A stretch of 64,000 nucleotides of DNA. Source: Xanthomonas sontii. GTDB lineage: Bacteria > Pseudomonadota > Gammaproteobacteria > Xanthomonadales > Xanthomonadaceae. The stretch is from NCBI RefSeq assembly GCF_040529055.1, contig NZ_CP132342.1, positions 4,524,001-4,588,000 of the forward strand. Reading direction: 5' to 3'. The number at the start of each line of letters is the position of its first letter. The stretch's first letter is position 1. Positions 1-11,909 of the stretch are shown here, piece after piece. A program made the position numbers and the translations under genes. Below the pieces are notes generated by a model. It was not told the DNA's origin, searched no databases, and was given only the letters and a program-made list of their open reading frames with translations.

Positions 1-1
1 G

Positions 2-2746
<2,745 letters not shown>

Positions 2747-2777
2747 GCCGCGTTCTCGTTCGACGCTGCACCCCAGA

Positions 2778-2808
2778 CCCAGCCTCGTGCGCGAGGCTGG
2801 GTTTTTTT
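2778..2808 (+). terminator. Rho-independent terminator of gcvP
   Basis: A perfect 10-bp stem CCCAGCCTCG / CGAGGCTGGG with a 4-nt loop is followed by seven T residues. It lies just downstream of the gcvP stop and reads in the same direction. Confidence 0.93.
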
Positions 2809-2978
2809 ATGCGTGCGCAACGCGCGTACCGAGGTAGACAAGTGCGCGCGATGCGGCGCGTTGCACGGCTCGTTCACGCCGCGCCGCCCAGGATCGGGAC
2901 TTCCGCCGCGCCCGCATCCTCACGCACCGGGCACCCCACCGCGACGCCTTCTTCCGCCACGCACCGGAGCGATCTCCC

Positions 2979-5093
2979 ATGGCCAGCCGCAAGCGCACGC
3001 CCAGCGATTCCGCATCGTCCACCGCCCTCGCCTCCACCGCCGCGCCCGCCGATCAGCGCGGCCATGGCGACGAACTGCACCAGCAGGCCGGCGGCACGCA
3101 TCCGCCGCTGACCACCAACCAGGGCATTCCGGTCGCCGACAACCAGAACTCGCTGCGCGCCACGCCGCGCGGACCGACGCTGCTGGAAGACTTCATCCTG
3201 CGCGAGAAGATCACCCACTTCGATCACGAGCGCATTCCCGAACGCATCGTGCACGCGCGCGGCAGCGCCGCCCACGGCTACTTCGAACTGACCAAGTCGC
3301 TGGCCAAGTACACCACTGCCTCGCTGCTGACCGAGGTCGGGGTGAAGACGCCGATGTTCACCCGCTTCTCCACCGTCGCCGGCGGCGCCGGCTCGGTGGA
3401 CACGCCACGCGACGTGCGCGGCTTCGCGGTCAAGTTCTACACCAAGGAGGGCAACTGGGACCTGGTGGGCAACAACATCCCAGTGTTCTTCATCCAGGAC
3501 GCGCTGAAGTTCCCCGACCTGATCCACGCGGTGAAGATGGAGCCGGACCGCGGCTTCCCGCAGGCGGCCAGCGCACACGACACGTTCTGGGACTTCGTCT
3601 CGCTGATGCCCGAGTCGCTGCACATGATCATGTGGGCGATGAGCGACCGCACCATCCCGCGCTCGCTGCGCATGATGGAAGGCTTCGGCATCCACAGCTT
3701 CCGCCTGCTCGACGCCGAGGGCCGCAGCACCTTCGTCAAGTTCCACTGGCGGCCCAAGCTCGGCCTGCAGTCCACGATCTGGGACGAGGCGGTGAAGCTG
3801 GCCGGCGCCGACCCGGACTTCCACCGCCGCGACCTGTTCGAGGCGATCGAACGCGGCGACTTTCCGGAATGGGAACTGGGCGTGCAGTTGTTCACCCAGG
3901 AACAGGCCGACACCTTCCCGTTCGACCATCTGGACGCCACCAAGCTGATCCCGGAGGAACTGGTGCCGCTGCAGATCGTCGGGCGCATGGTGCTGGACCG
4001 CTGGCCGGACAACTTCTTCGCCGAAACCGAGCAGGTGGCGTACTGCCCGGCCAACATCGTGCCCGGCATCGACTTCTCCAACGACCCGCTGCTGCAGGGC
4101 CGCCTGTTCTCGTACCTGGACACCCAGCTCAGCCGCCTGGGCGGGCCCAACTTCCACCAGTTGCCGATCAACGCGCCGAAGTGCCCGTTCGCCAACATGC
4201 AGCGCGACGGCCACATGCAGATGGGCGTGCCCAAGGGCCGCGTCGCCTACGAACCCAGCTCGCTGCAGGCCGACAGCCCGCGCGAGACCGCGCGCGGCTT
4301 CGTCAGCCACCGCACCCAGCCCGACGACGGCGCCAAGGGCCGTGTGCGTGCCGAGAGCTTCGCCGACCACTACAGCCAGGCGCGGATGTTCTACCGCAGC
4401 CAGACGCAGCCGGAACAGGCGCACGTGGCCTCGGCGCTGGTGTTCGAGCTGTCCAAGGTCGACACCGCGCACGTGCGCGAGGCGGTGGTCGGGCACCTGC
4501 GCCACGTCGATCCCAAGCTGGCGCAACGCGTCGCCGACGGCCTGGGCCTGGACAAATTGCCGCCGGCGCCGCCGGCCGCGGTCGCGCCGCAGGACCTGCC
4601 GCTGTCGCCGGCGCTGCAGCTCATCGGCCGCATGAAGCCGACCCTGCAGGGCCGCGCGATCGGCATCCTGATCGACGAGGGCTCGGACGCGAAACTGGTG
4701 CGCGACCTGCGCAAGGCCGCCACCGACGCCGGCGCGGCGGTCAAGATCGTCGCGCCCAAGCTCGGCGGCGCCGTCCTCAGCGACGGCAAGCGCCTGGCCG
4801 CCGACGGCCAGTTGGCCGGCACGCCGTCGTTCGTGTTCGACGCGGTGGCGGTGGTGCTGTCGGCCGAGGCCGGCAAGCGGCTGAGCAAGGAGTCGGCGGC
4901 CATCGACTTCGTCAGCAACGCCTTCGCCCACCTCAAGGCGATCGCCGCCGACGCCGGCGCGCAGCCGCTGCTGAAGGCCGGCAATGTGCAGAAGGATGCC
5001 GGGGTGGTCGAGGCCAGCGACAACAAGGGCTTCGTGACCGCGGCCAAGACCCGCCAGTGGAGCCGCGAGCCGAAGCTGCGCCTGCTGGCCTGA
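2979..5093 (+). CDS. katE: Large-subunit catalase (HPII type) with C-terminal DJ-1/PfpI-like domain
   Basis: Heme catalase that converts hydrogen peroxide to water and oxygen, 704 residues, the length of clade 2 large-subunit catalases. An N-terminal extension (about 1-60) precedes the catalase core (about 60-500). The catalytic His is in [11 protein letters not shown] (about His92), [11 protein letters not shown] follows, the distal Asn is in [13 protein letters not shown], and the heme tyrosine region is [14 protein letters not shown]. Residues about 520-700 form the extra flavodoxin/DJ-1-like domain ([10 protein letters not shown]...). ATG 2979 has GGAG 9 bp upstream. The gene stands alone and faces an unrelated convergent dehydrogenase. 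In related bacteria katE is a stationary-phase and oxidative-stress gene; no promoter element was assigned here. Confidence 0.96.
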   Translation: MASRKRTPSDSASSTALASTAAPADQRGHGDELHQQAGGTHPPLTTNQGIPVADNQNSLRATPRGPTLLEDFILREKITHFDHERIPERIVHARGSAAHGYFELTKSLAKYTTASLLTEVGVKTPMFTRFSTVAGGAGSVDTPRDVRGFAVKFYTKEGNWDLVGNNIPVFFIQDALKFPDLIHAVKMEPDRGFPQAASAHDTFWDFVSLMPESLHMIMWAMSDRTIPRSLRMMEGFGIHSFRLLDAEGRSTFVKFHWRPKLGLQSTIWDEAVKLAGADPDFHRRDLFEAIERGDFPEWELGVQLFTQEQADTFPFDHLDATKLIPEELVPLQIVGRMVLDRWPDNFFAETEQVAYCPANIVPGIDFSNDPLLQGRLFSYLDTQLSRLGGPNFHQLPINAPKCPFANMQRDGHMQMGVPKGRVAYEPSSLQADSPRETARGFVSHRTQPDDGAKGRVRAESFADHYSQARMFYRSQTQPEQAHVASALVFELSKVDTAHVREAVVGHLRHVDPKLAQRVADGLGLDKLPPAPPAAVAPQDLPLSPALQLIGRMKPTLQGRAIGILIDEGSDAKLVRDLRKAATDAGAAVKIVAPKLGGAVLSDGKRLAADGQLAGTPSFVFDAVAVVLSAEAGKRLSKESAAIDFVSNAFAHLKAIAADAGAQPLLKAGNVQKDAGVVEASDNKGFVTAAKTRQWSREPKLRLLA

Positions 5094-5440
5094 GCAGGGC
5101 AGCGGTTTCCGCCATGGCGCCGCACGGCTGGCGCCATGGCGATGCAGGGAAAGCTGGCAGGGCGCCGGTTTCACGCGGAACCCGGGGCCACACGCTGGTC
5201 GCGATCCAGGATCTTCGGCACGCTGGCGATGCCATCGCCCCGGGACAGCCACACCCTCGCCTGATGGTCGCGCCGCGCGTGCTCCGGACTGCCGTGCCGC
5301 ACAGGCACCGATACGACCGCGAGGCGATCGGCGCCCGTCGCCACCGCCCCGACCGCGCCCCGGATATGCCCCCTGCGAGGTCACGGCACAGGCCCCAAGG
5401 TGCGGCCCACTGGCGGCCGCAAAATCGCTTGGTCAATTTT
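5094..5440. other. Intergenic, no recognisable gene
   Basis: Between the 3' end of katE and the DnaA-box-like cluster. Open frames here have no plausible start site or family resemblance. Nothing else was recognised. Confidence 0.6.
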
Positions 5441-5485
5441 TCGCCACCCCTCTTGACACTGTTGTGTCACGGGCCGGCATCGGCC

Positions 5486-5672
5486 TTATCCACAACCTTA
5501 TGCAGAAGTCATCCACACCCCCTGTGGACAAGCTGCCGATGCCACCCTCACCGCACCGGAACATCCAAGTCATTGATTCGTTGTCAAAAAGCTTGTCACG
5601 CACTTGACAAGAAGCGGGCCGGCCACTCCCGCGTGGCCGCCTGACGGCGACGGCGGGAAAAACTTATCCCGA
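5486..5672. promoter_or_regulatory. Cluster of DnaA-box-like 9-mers
   Basis: TTATCCACA at 5486-5494 is a perfect DnaA-box consensus. Nearby are TTATGCAGA (5498-5506, 7/9), TCATCCACA (5509-5517, 8/9), TGTGGACAA (5523-5531, 8/9 on the minus strand) and TTATCCCGA (5664-5672, 7/9). Four of the five fall within 46 bp. Repeated TTGACA/TTGTCA hexamers (5453, 5581, 5593 and 5604 region) surround them. The sites lie between two convergent gene ends, so they are not an obvious promoter. A titration site, a secondary initiator-binding locus or a small-RNA promoter are possible readings, all inferred. Confidence 0.5.
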
Positions 5673-5697
5673 GCCTCGGGGCGGCGCGTCTACATCG

Positions 5698-5735
5698 GAG
5701 CAAGGTGAAGGAGGCGTGAAATCTTCACCTGCTCG
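5698..5735. other. Strong inverted repeat in the katE-adh intergenic region
   Basis: GAGCAAGGTGAAG and CTTCACCTGCTC form a 12-bp stem with a single bulge around a 12-nt loop. There is no T-run on either side, so it is not a classical terminator. It could be an RNA structure or a protein-binding dyad. Confidence 0.5.
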
Positions 5736-5873
5736 CGACGGACGGTTGGCGCTATGTCCCCCATTCGCGCCAGGCAGGCCGAACGCCCATGCCCAGGCGC
5801 GCAGGACCGCCTCGCAGGTGGTGCAACGCACCATGCTTTACGCCCGTTCCGACACCTTCAGGCGCGGGCCCGG

Positions 5874-5904
5874 GGCCGGGTGACCCGCCATGGGGCACCC
5901 GGCC
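5874..5904 (-). terminator. Possible terminator hairpin of the alcohol dehydrogenase gene
   Basis: A perfect 9-bp stem GGCCGGGTG / CACCCGGCC lies directly beyond the stop of the minus-strand dehydrogenase. There is no U-tract, so intrinsic termination is uncertain. Confidence 0.4.
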
Positions 5905-5913
5905 ACACCACGG

Positions 5914-7077
5914 TCACGGCGTCAGGATCACCTTGCGGCAGTCCTGCTCCTTCTTGTCGAAGATCGAATACCCCTGCGCCGCCTCGGCCAGGCTCAGGCG
6001 GTGGGTGATGATCTCGTTGGGCCGCAGCCGGCCCTCGCCGATGTGCTCCAGCAGTTCGGGCATGAAACGCTGCACATGGGTCTGGCCCATCTTGAAGCTC
6101 AGCCCCTTGTCGAAGGCGTCGCCGAACAGGAAACCGTGGATGAAACCGGCATACACGCCCGGCACGCTGACCGTGCCACCGCGGCGGGTGGCGGCGATGC
6201 ACTGGCGCAGCGCCGTGCCGCTGCTGCCTTCCAGCTTCAGCGTGGCCATCACCGTCTCCACCGTGCTGCCCTTGGCTTCGAAGCCCACCGCGTCGATGCT
6301 GGCGTCCACGCCACGCCCGTCGGTCTGGCCGACGATGATGTCGGCCGGATCGTCGATCTCCTCGAAGTTCAGCGGAATCACCCCGTAGGTGCGCTGGGCG
6401 AAGTCGAGCCGGTACGCATAGCGATCGACCATGAAGATCCGCTCGGCGCCGAGCATGCGGCAGCAGGCCGCGGTCATCAGCCCGACCGGGCCGGCGCCGA
6501 AGATCGCCACGGTACTGCCCTGACGCACGCCCGCGTTGACCGCGGCCTGGTAGCCGGTGGGCAGGATGTCGGACAGGAACAGCACCTGCTCGTCATGCAG
6601 CACGTCCGGCACCACCAACGGGCCGACATTGGCCTTGGGCACGCGCACGTACTCCGCCTGGCCACCGGCCACGCCGCCGTACAGATGGCTGTAGCCGAAC
6701 AGCGCCGCCGGCGGACGGATGCCCTTCTGGTTCAGCGCCGCGCCCTTGCCGGTGTTGGTGGTCTCGCAGGCGGCGTATTCGGTCAGGCGACAATGGAAGC
6801 ACTCGCCGCAGGCGATCACGAACGGGATCACCACGCGGTCGCCCTTCTTCACCCGCTGCACATCCGGGCCGACGTCTTCCACCACGCCCATGAACTCGTG
6901 CCCGAGCACGTCGCCGGTGTGCAGATCGGGGATCTTGCCGCGGTACAGGTGCAGGTCCGAGCCGCAGATCGCGGTGGCGGTGACGCGCAGGATGATGTCG
7001 TCGGTCTCGACCAGCACCGGGTCGGGAACGGTTTCCACGCGCACGTCCCGGGTGCCGTGATAGGTCAGAGCTTGCAT
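5914..7077 (-). CDS. Zinc-dependent alcohol dehydrogenase (formaldehyde-dehydrogenase-like MDR)
   Basis: Medium-chain NAD(P)-dependent alcohol dehydrogenase, 387 residues, acting in the cytoplasm on an unidentified alcohol or aldehyde. The catalytic-zinc ligands are C38 (AICGSD) and H60-E61 (GHEFMG). The structural zinc site is the four-cysteine lobe CGECFHC...C at about 97-112, and the Rossmann motif GAGPVG is near 185. The length and the insertion around [10 protein letters not shown] fit the glutathione-independent formaldehyde-dehydrogenase-like branch. The start at 7077 is chosen because AAAGGA lies 7-12 bp upstream and the protein aligns from MQALTYHG; longer in-frame extensions look non-coding. 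It is transcribed alone, divergent from the MazG-like gene. Confidence 0.9.
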   Translation of the reverse strand: MQALTYHGTRDVRVETVPDPVLVETDDIILRVTATAICGSDLHLYRGKIPDLHTGDVLGHEFMGVVEDVGPDVQRVKKGDRVVIPFVIACGECFHCRLTEYAACETTNTGKGAALNQKGIRPPAALFGYSHLYGGVAGGQAEYVRVPKANVGPLVVPDVLHDEQVLFLSDILPTGYQAAVNAGVRQGSTVAIFGAGPVGLMTAACCRMLGAERIFMVDRYAYRLDFAQRTYGVIPLNFEEIDDPADIIVGQTDGRGVDASIDAVGFEAKGSTVETVMATLKLEGSSGTALRQCIAATRRGGTVSVPGVYAGFIHGFLFGDAFDKGLSFKMGQTHVQRFMPELLEHIGEGRLRPNEIITHRLSLAEAAQGYSIFDKKEQDCRKVILTP

Positions 7078-7232
7078 GGGTAGGTCCTTTCGTCTGCGAA
7101 CACGTGCCCGCAGTGTCGCCGCCGATGCCGTGCATCGTCGGTGACCACGCCGTGAGTCCGATGTCGCGACCGCAGTGCCTGCGCGCGTGATTGCTGCTTT
7201 ACCATGCGCCGTCCCCACTGCGAGCCGATGCC

Positions 7233-7583
7233 ATGCCCGACAGCCTCCACGACCTGCAGGCCGCCCAGCGCGCCTTTGCCGACGCCCGCGACTGGGGTCA
7301 GTTCCACAGTCCGCGCAATCTCGCCGCGGCGCTGTCGGTGGAAGCGGCGGAATTGCTGGAGCACTTCCAGTGGCTGGACGATGCGCAGAGCAAGCAACTG
7401 TCTGCAGAAAAAAAGCAGCAGGTCGGCAGCGAGATCGCCGACGTGCTGCTGTATCTGGTCCAGTTGTGCGACAAGCTGGAGATCGATCCGATCGACGCCG
7501 CGCAACTCAAGATGCTGGCCAACGCCGCCAAGTATCCGGTGGAGCGCGCCAAGGGACGCATCACCAAGTACACCGAGCTGTAA
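7233..7583 (+). CDS. MazG-like nucleotide pyrophosphohydrolase
   Basis: 116-residue all-alpha NTP pyrophosphohydrolase of the MazG/RS21-C6 (dCTPase-like) group, expected to clean the nucleotide pool by cleaving (d)NTPs to monophosphates. The Mg-binding pattern is visible: [11 protein letters not shown] (about 38-48) and [12 protein letters not shown] (about 69-80), with K...K near the C terminus (RAKGRITKY). The ATG at 7233 is preferred because homologues begin shortly before the LxxxxAFxxxRDW motif; an upstream in-frame start at 7191 adds 14 unlikely residues. The substrate cannot be told from sequence. Confidence 0.87.
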   Translation: MPDSLHDLQAAQRAFADARDWGQFHSPRNLAAALSVEAAELLEHFQWLDDAQSKQLSAEKKQQVGSEIADVLLYLVQLCDKLEIDPIDAAQLKMLANAAKYPVERAKGRITKYTEL

Positions 7584-7620
7584 GACCCCGGCAAGTCGCG
7601 TCGATCGCGGATGCGTCGAC

Positions 7621-7647
7621 GCGCGGCGGTGGCATCCGCCGCCGCGC
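7621..7647. terminator. Hairpin between convergent genes
   Basis: GCGCGGCGG pairs with CCGCCGCGC across a 9-nt loop. It sits between the convergent MazG-like and histone-like genes and could act in both directions, but no T-run is present. Confidence 0.35.
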
Positions 7648-7659
7648 GCCATGGAGCGA

Positions 7660-8466
7660 CTAGCCGCTCGAGCGCGAACCGCGTGTGCGCGCGGACGACG
7701 TCTTGCCTGCGCGCTTGCTGGTCTTACGCTTGCTGGATGCGCTCTTCTTCGCTGGCGTCTTCCTGGCGACCGAGGTTTTCGCCGTCGACTTTTTCGACGC
7801 TGTCTTCCTGGATGCCGTCTTCTTCGAGGCCGTCTTCTTCGTCGCAGTCTTCTTTGCCGAAGAAGTCTTGCTCGCCGCCTTCTTGCTCGCGGCCTTCTTG
7901 GCCGGCGTCTTCCTGGCCGAAGCGGTCTTCGCCGTGCGCTTCTTGGCGGCAGCCGTTCGCGTACCGGCCTGTTTGGCCCGGGTCTTCGCGGCCTTCTTGG
8001 CCGCGCTCTTGCGCACCGTCGCGCCCTTGGTCTGCGCGGCCTTCTTCGCCGCGGCCGAGCGGCTGCTGGCACTGCGCTTCTTCGCCGCGCGCTTGGTCTG
8101 CGTCGACAGCGCCTGGCTGCCCACGGTCTGCGTCGCGCTCTTACCCTTGCTGGCGGTCTTCAGCGCCTTCTTGGCGCCGCGCGAGCGCGTTGGCGACGGC
8201 TTGGCCTGCTTGCCGCCCTTGGCCTCTTCCTGCGCAACCTTCTTCCTGGTGGCTTTCGACGCGGTCTTCGACGCGCCGGTCTTGACCCCGGCGCGGCGCG
8301 CCTTGGACAGGCCGATGGCGATCGCCTGCTTGGTCGACTTCACCTGGGTCTTGCCCTCGCGCACACGGTCGATTTCCTCGCGCACGAACTCGCCGGCCTG
8401 GGTCGTGCCGGCCTTGCCTTCGCGCTTGGCGCGGCGCGCACGGGTGGTGGTGGATTGCTCCGGCAT
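7660..8466 (-). CDS. Histone H1-like Lys/Ala-rich protein
   Basis: 268 residues with an ordinary N-terminal portion (about 1-80; REGKAGTTQAGEFVREEIDRVREGK, with STKQAIAIGLSKARRAG) followed by a very long low-complexity tail of Lys, Ala, Ser, Thr and Arg in KKTA/KKAA/RKTA repeats. The N-terminal part resembles small conserved proteobacterial proteins with a KQAIAIGLSKAR motif; the tail resembles eukaryotic H1 tails and AlgP-type proteins. Nucleic-acid binding or nucleoid compaction is the likely role (inference). The start at 8466 has AGGAG 9 bp upstream. The repeats are prone to length change. Confidence 0.82.
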   Translation of the reverse strand: MPEQSTTTRARRAKREGKAGTTQAGEFVREEIDRVREGKTQVKSTKQAIAIGLSKARRAGVKTGASKTASKATRKKVAQEEAKGGKQAKPSPTRSRGAKKALKTASKGKSATQTVGSQALSTQTKRAAKKRSASSRSAAAKKAAQTKGATVRKSAAKKAAKTRAKQAGTRTAAAKKRTAKTASARKTPAKKAASKKAASKTSSAKKTATKKTASKKTASRKTASKKSTAKTSVARKTPAKKSASSKRKTSKRAGKTSSARTRGSRSSG

Positions 8467-8590
8467 CGATACATCTCCTGAAAGCGGCCACGACGGCCAT
8501 CGGCTCCGGGTGTAGCAACGCGCAGGTCAAGAGCAGGCATACGACAGGCGAAGCGCACGTGCATATGCCTGCACGCGGAAGACGGCGCCA

Positions 8591-9163
8591 TCAGCTGTCG
8601 CGACCGCACAACGCCGGCGAATAGGTCTGGATGGCATGCTGGATCGGCGCGTGGCGTCCGTACATCAACGTGCCGACCAGGACCACCGACACGATGGCGT
8701 AGATGCGCAGGCGCGCAGCCAGCTGCGGCGCACCGCGCCACTGCAGATAGCACGCCGTCGTCGCGGCCCCGACTACCACACCGGCCGCGACCTCGGACAG
8801 GCTGTGCGCTCGCGCGTAGACGCGGGCAATGGCGATCACGCTGGCGATGGCGAAACCGCAGGCGATCGCCAGCCGCGGCCGCGGACGGGCGCGCAGGCAC
8901 AGCATGCAGGCCATCGGCCATACGCAGGCGGCGAGCATGGTGTGTCCACTGATCACCCGGAACTGCAGCGCGCGCAGCTCCACCCCACAGCCGGCGTAGA
9001 GAATCTTGGTTGCCCCGACCAGGGCGGCGGCGCTTGCCAGCAGGCCAAGCCACGTCGCCGCAGCACGCCATCCCGCGCTACCCAGCGCCAGCCACAGTGC
9101 GCAGACGAGCGCGAGCGGCAGCGTCATCGCCGCGTCGCCGAAGTTGCTGATGGCAGACCACAT
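8591..9163 (-). CDS. PAP2-superfamily membrane phosphatase
   Basis: 190-residue polytopic inner-membrane protein with about five hydrophobic segments. PAP2 motifs are recognisable but divergent: K...(L)QFR before the SGHT motif, and ARVYARAHSLSEVAAG, which matches the final SRxxxxxHxxxDVxxG block with E replacing D. Such proteins dephosphorylate lipid phosphates such as undecaprenyl pyrophosphate or phosphatidic acid; the substrate here is unknown. The ATG at 9163 is chosen because the first helix follows at once; a start near 9229 is possible. Confidence 0.8.
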   Translation of the reverse strand: MWSAISNFGDAAMTLPLALVCALWLALGSAGWRAAATWLGLLASAAALVGATKILYAGCGVELRALQFRVISGHTMLAACVWPMACMLCLRARPRPRLAIACGFAIASVIAIARVYARAHSLSEVAAGVVVGAATTACYLQWRGAPQLAARLRIYAIVSVVLVGTLMYGRHAPIQHAIQTYSPALCGRDS

Positions 9164-9530
9164 GCTGGGGAAAACGTCCTTCGGCGTACGCGTCGTTCGG
9201 AGCCACCGACGCCGTGCGCCGGGGGCGGCCATGATACGGGCGATCGCTCGAACGGGAGGAACCTGGCACGCGCTCAGACCGCGTCCCCTCCTCCGACCAG
9301 CGCTATGGCATGACAGCGGACTCCCGGAGAGGCGCAACCGTGATCTTCTGCGCGAGTGCCGACGGCAGCGCTGACCACAAGTCCCTGCTTGTGGGAGGGA
9401 CTTCAGTCCCGACTGCAACGAGGTCGGTTGCGCAGATGGATTCGCGCATCGCGGGCGAATCGCCGTCGACGCCTGCACGACACCCGACAGCCGGTTCGAT
9501 CGCGTCGTAGCCAGGCCACTAGCCGAGCTC
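9164..9530. other. Intergenic with one REP element
   Basis: No gene was recognised. It holds the REP palindrome at 9391-9413 and the likely promoter region of the PAP2 gene. Confidence 0.6.
9391..9413 (+). repeat. REP-like palindrome, GTGG head
   Basis: GTGG head, GA, stem-loop GGGACTTCAGTCCC, GAC tail. First of about ten copies of this subfamily in the window. Confidence 0.85.
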
Positions 9531-10916
9531 TTACTTTGCGCGTGCGGTGCGTCTCTCCGCCACAGCCTCCGGCGCCGGCTCCCAGCCGAACACACTGCGC
9601 CCGCCATAGGCATGCGACTGCGCGCGTTCCTCGGCGATGTAGTCGTCCACCGACGGCCCGCGCACGGTCGGTTCGAGCAGGCGCGCCTGCGCGTCCAGGC
9701 GGCGGATCGCGTCCAGTTTCTCCTCGCGGCCCAGCTTGGCTTGCGCCACCGCCGTCTTGAGCACGCCGATGGTGTGGTCGTAGACCCGCGTCGGCACCGG
9801 GAACGGATGCCGGTCCTTGCCGCCATGGGCCAGCGAGAACCGTGCCGGATCGCTGAAACGGCACGGCGCGCCGTGCAGCACCTCGGCCACCAGCGCCAGC
9901 GCGCGCACCGTGCGCGCACCGACGCCCGGCACCTGCAGCAGGTCGGCGAAATCGCGCGGGCCGCATTCGGCAGCGGCGGCCAGCGCCCCGTGCAGTCGCC
10001 GCACCACGATGTCGCTGCCGCGCACGTCGTGGTGGTCGGGCAGCGACAGATGCGGCAGGTCGGCCGGCCGGCGCTCGGGCACCGTGGTGGCCGCCGGCGC
10101 GAACAGGTCGCCGGTCTCCGCGAACAGCGCATCGGCGGCCAGCGCGGTGGCGCCCCGCCCCTGCGCGGCGTGGGTCGGCGCCGCGGCGGCCGATGCCGGC
10201 GTCTGCGCGGCCTCCAGCGCAGCGTATTCGCGGGCGATGCGCTCCGGTGCCAGCGTCTGCAGCAGCGCCACCTGCGCCGCACGCGCGGCGGCGGCGCGAT
10301 GATCGGCGAGATTGACGATGCGGCCCTGGCGCGGGCCGTCGATCGCCGCATGCGGCGCATCGACGAAGCTGCTCAGGCCTTCCGACAGCCAGTGGTAGCG
10401 GCGTGCCTGCTTGCGCGCGCCGTGCATGCCCTGCTGCACCACCACCCAGCGCCCGTCGTCGCTGACGATGAAGCCGTGCAGGTACAGGTCGAAGCCATCC
10501 TGCACCGCAGCGCTGTCGACCTTGGCCACCAGGCGGCTGACCCGCGCCAGGTCCGCGCCGTCCAGGCCGGTGCGCTCGCCCACCGCCTGCAGTTCGTCCG
10601 GCGTGGCCCGCGAATGCCGCCCACGGCCGCCGCACACGTGGATGCCCAGTTCGCCGGACAGCGGCGCCAGGCCGCGCTTGAGCGCGCCCAGCACGCTGGT
10701 GGTGATGCCGGAGGAATGCCAGTCCATGCCCATCACCGCCCCCAGCGACTGGAACCAGAACGGATGCGCCAGGCGCCGCAGCAATTCGTCGCGGCCATAG
10801 CTGTGCACGATGGCCTGGCACATCACCGCGCCGAGCCGGGTCATGCGCGCGCCCAGCCAGTGCGGCACGCGACCGCCATGCAGGGGCAGATCGGCGCTGC
10901 CGGAACGTCGGCTCAT
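9531..10916 (-). CDS. DUF763 domain protein
   Basis: 461 residues, with DUF763 covering most of the protein: an N-terminal block SGSADLPLHGGRVPHWL, then RDELLRRLAHPFWFQSLG, GMDWHSSGITTSVLGALKRGL and HVCGGRGRHSRATP. A middle section contains a YLHGFIVSDDGRWVVVQQGM strand and HWLSEG. Near 310-350 VPGVGARTVRALALV resembles a helix-hairpin-helix nucleic-acid-binding motif. The family is found in archaea and bacteria and has no established function. The HhH-like element and conserved Cys/His residues suggest work on nucleic acids (inference). The start at 10916 aligns with the conserved N terminus. Confidence 0.85.
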   Translation of the reverse strand: MSRRSGSADLPLHGGRVPHWLGARMTRLGAVMCQAIVHSYGRDELLRRLAHPFWFQSLGAVMGMDWHSSGITTSVLGALKRGLAPLSGELGIHVCGGRGRHSRATPDELQAVGERTGLDGADLARVSRLVAKVDSAAVQDGFDLYLHGFIVSDDGRWVVVQQGMHGARKQARRYHWLSEGLSSFVDAPHAAIDGPRQGRIVNLADHRAAAARAAQVALLQTLAPERIAREYAALEAAQTPASAAAAPTHAAQGRGATALAADALFAETGDLFAPAATTVPERRPADLPHLSLPDHHDVRGSDIVVRRLHGALAAAAECGPRDFADLLQVPGVGARTVRALALVAEVLHGAPCRFSDPARFSLAHGGKDRHPFPVPTRVYDHTIGVLKTAVAQAKLGREEKLDAIRRLDAQARLLEPTVRGPSVDDYIAEERAQSHAYGGRSVFGWEPAPEAVAERRTARAK

Positions 10917-11329
10917 GGGGGCTCCGAGGAACGGGGTGCACCAGGGTAGCCAGTGCGGGTCTCAGCGCGCGAGTCTGGAGGCGAGCGCAGGCTGAGTGAT
11001 TCAGTGCGGCCGCACGCGCGAAAGCACCCAGGGCGCTGCATGGAACGGCCCTGCTCGTTGCGTGTCCCGCACAGCATGCCTTTCGACGACGCCGACGGGC
11101 AACTGGATCGCGAAGGAAGTCAGCGCCGCCCTCACGGGGGGCAAGCACCTCCGCGCAACCGCGCCTGTTGTCGAGGCTTCAGCCCTGACAGGGGCGTTAC
11201 GGCTGGCGTCCCGATCCAGGCGAACGCATCGCGCGGCATCCGGCCGATACGAGAGACGCGGCAGCGGATCGACGACGTTGCTGCGACGACGTAGGCTGCG
11301 CGACGCCGCATCCCCTTCCTTGCGCTGCC
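10917..11329. other. Intergenic, nothing recognised
   Basis: Between DUF763 and the DUF4291 remnant. Contains a degraded TTCAGCC palindrome near 11175-11200 but no supportable gene. Confidence 0.5.
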
Positions 11330-11800
11330 TTGCAGCTCACCTGGCCGCGCCAGGGCCGTGACATCCTGTCGTGCTTCGACACCGATGCGATCGATGTCTA
11401 CCAGGTGGATCGCCCTGCGATTGCGCAGTTCGCCCTGGACCACCAGCGCTTCGGCGGCGAGTTCAGCTACGACCGGATGAGCTGGATCAAGCCGAATTTC
11501 CTGTGGATGATGTCCCGCGCCGGTTGGGCGCAGAAGCAAGGCAGGAGCGGATCCTGGCGATCCGGCTGCCACGCGCCTGCTTCGACCCCCTACTGCGTGC
11601 CACGGCCCAGTCGACCTTCGATCCGGCGCGATTCGCCAGTCAGGCCGCGTGGAAAGACGCGATCGAGCGGTCCGATGTGCGCCTGCAATGGGACCCCGAC
11701 AGCGTCGCGGCAGGTGCCGCACGAGCTGGTCCACGTGCCGCAAGCCAGCGCGGCGCAGAACATCGGGCTGGACAACCAGCCCTGTCGTCGGCCGCAGCGC
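11330..11800 (+). pseudogene. DUF4291 protein, frameshifted remnant
   Basis: Recognisable DUF4291 sequence is spread over two frames. Frame A (from about 11330) encodes DAIDVYQVDRPAIAQFALDH and the family hallmark MSWIKPNFLWMM...GWAQKQG. From about 11542 the match continues one frame over as QERILAIRLPRACFDPLL...AIERSDVRLQWDPD. A single missing C at about 11542 would join them. A further slip near 11700 returns to frame A (VHVPQASAAQNIGL), after which similarity fades. No ATG and ribosome-binding site precede the first block. DUF4291 has no known role. Sequencing error cannot explain both slips easily, so real decay is favoured. Confidence 0.75.
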
Positions 11801-11909
11801 CGCACGCGCCAGGTGCCCGTTGCAAGCGCTGCCGGCACGGCATCATGCACACGGCGCACGACACGCGCCGGGCATAATGCGCCTCAGGTCGACTGTCGCC
11901 ACACGCCCG

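Noticed and set aside
2874..5384. 836-codon open frame opposite katE
   Set aside because: Antisense shadow of katE; no family resemblance.
7065..8072. 335-codon frame covering the MazG-like and histone-like genes
   Set aside because: Arg/Pro-rich low-complexity artefact of GC-rich repeats.
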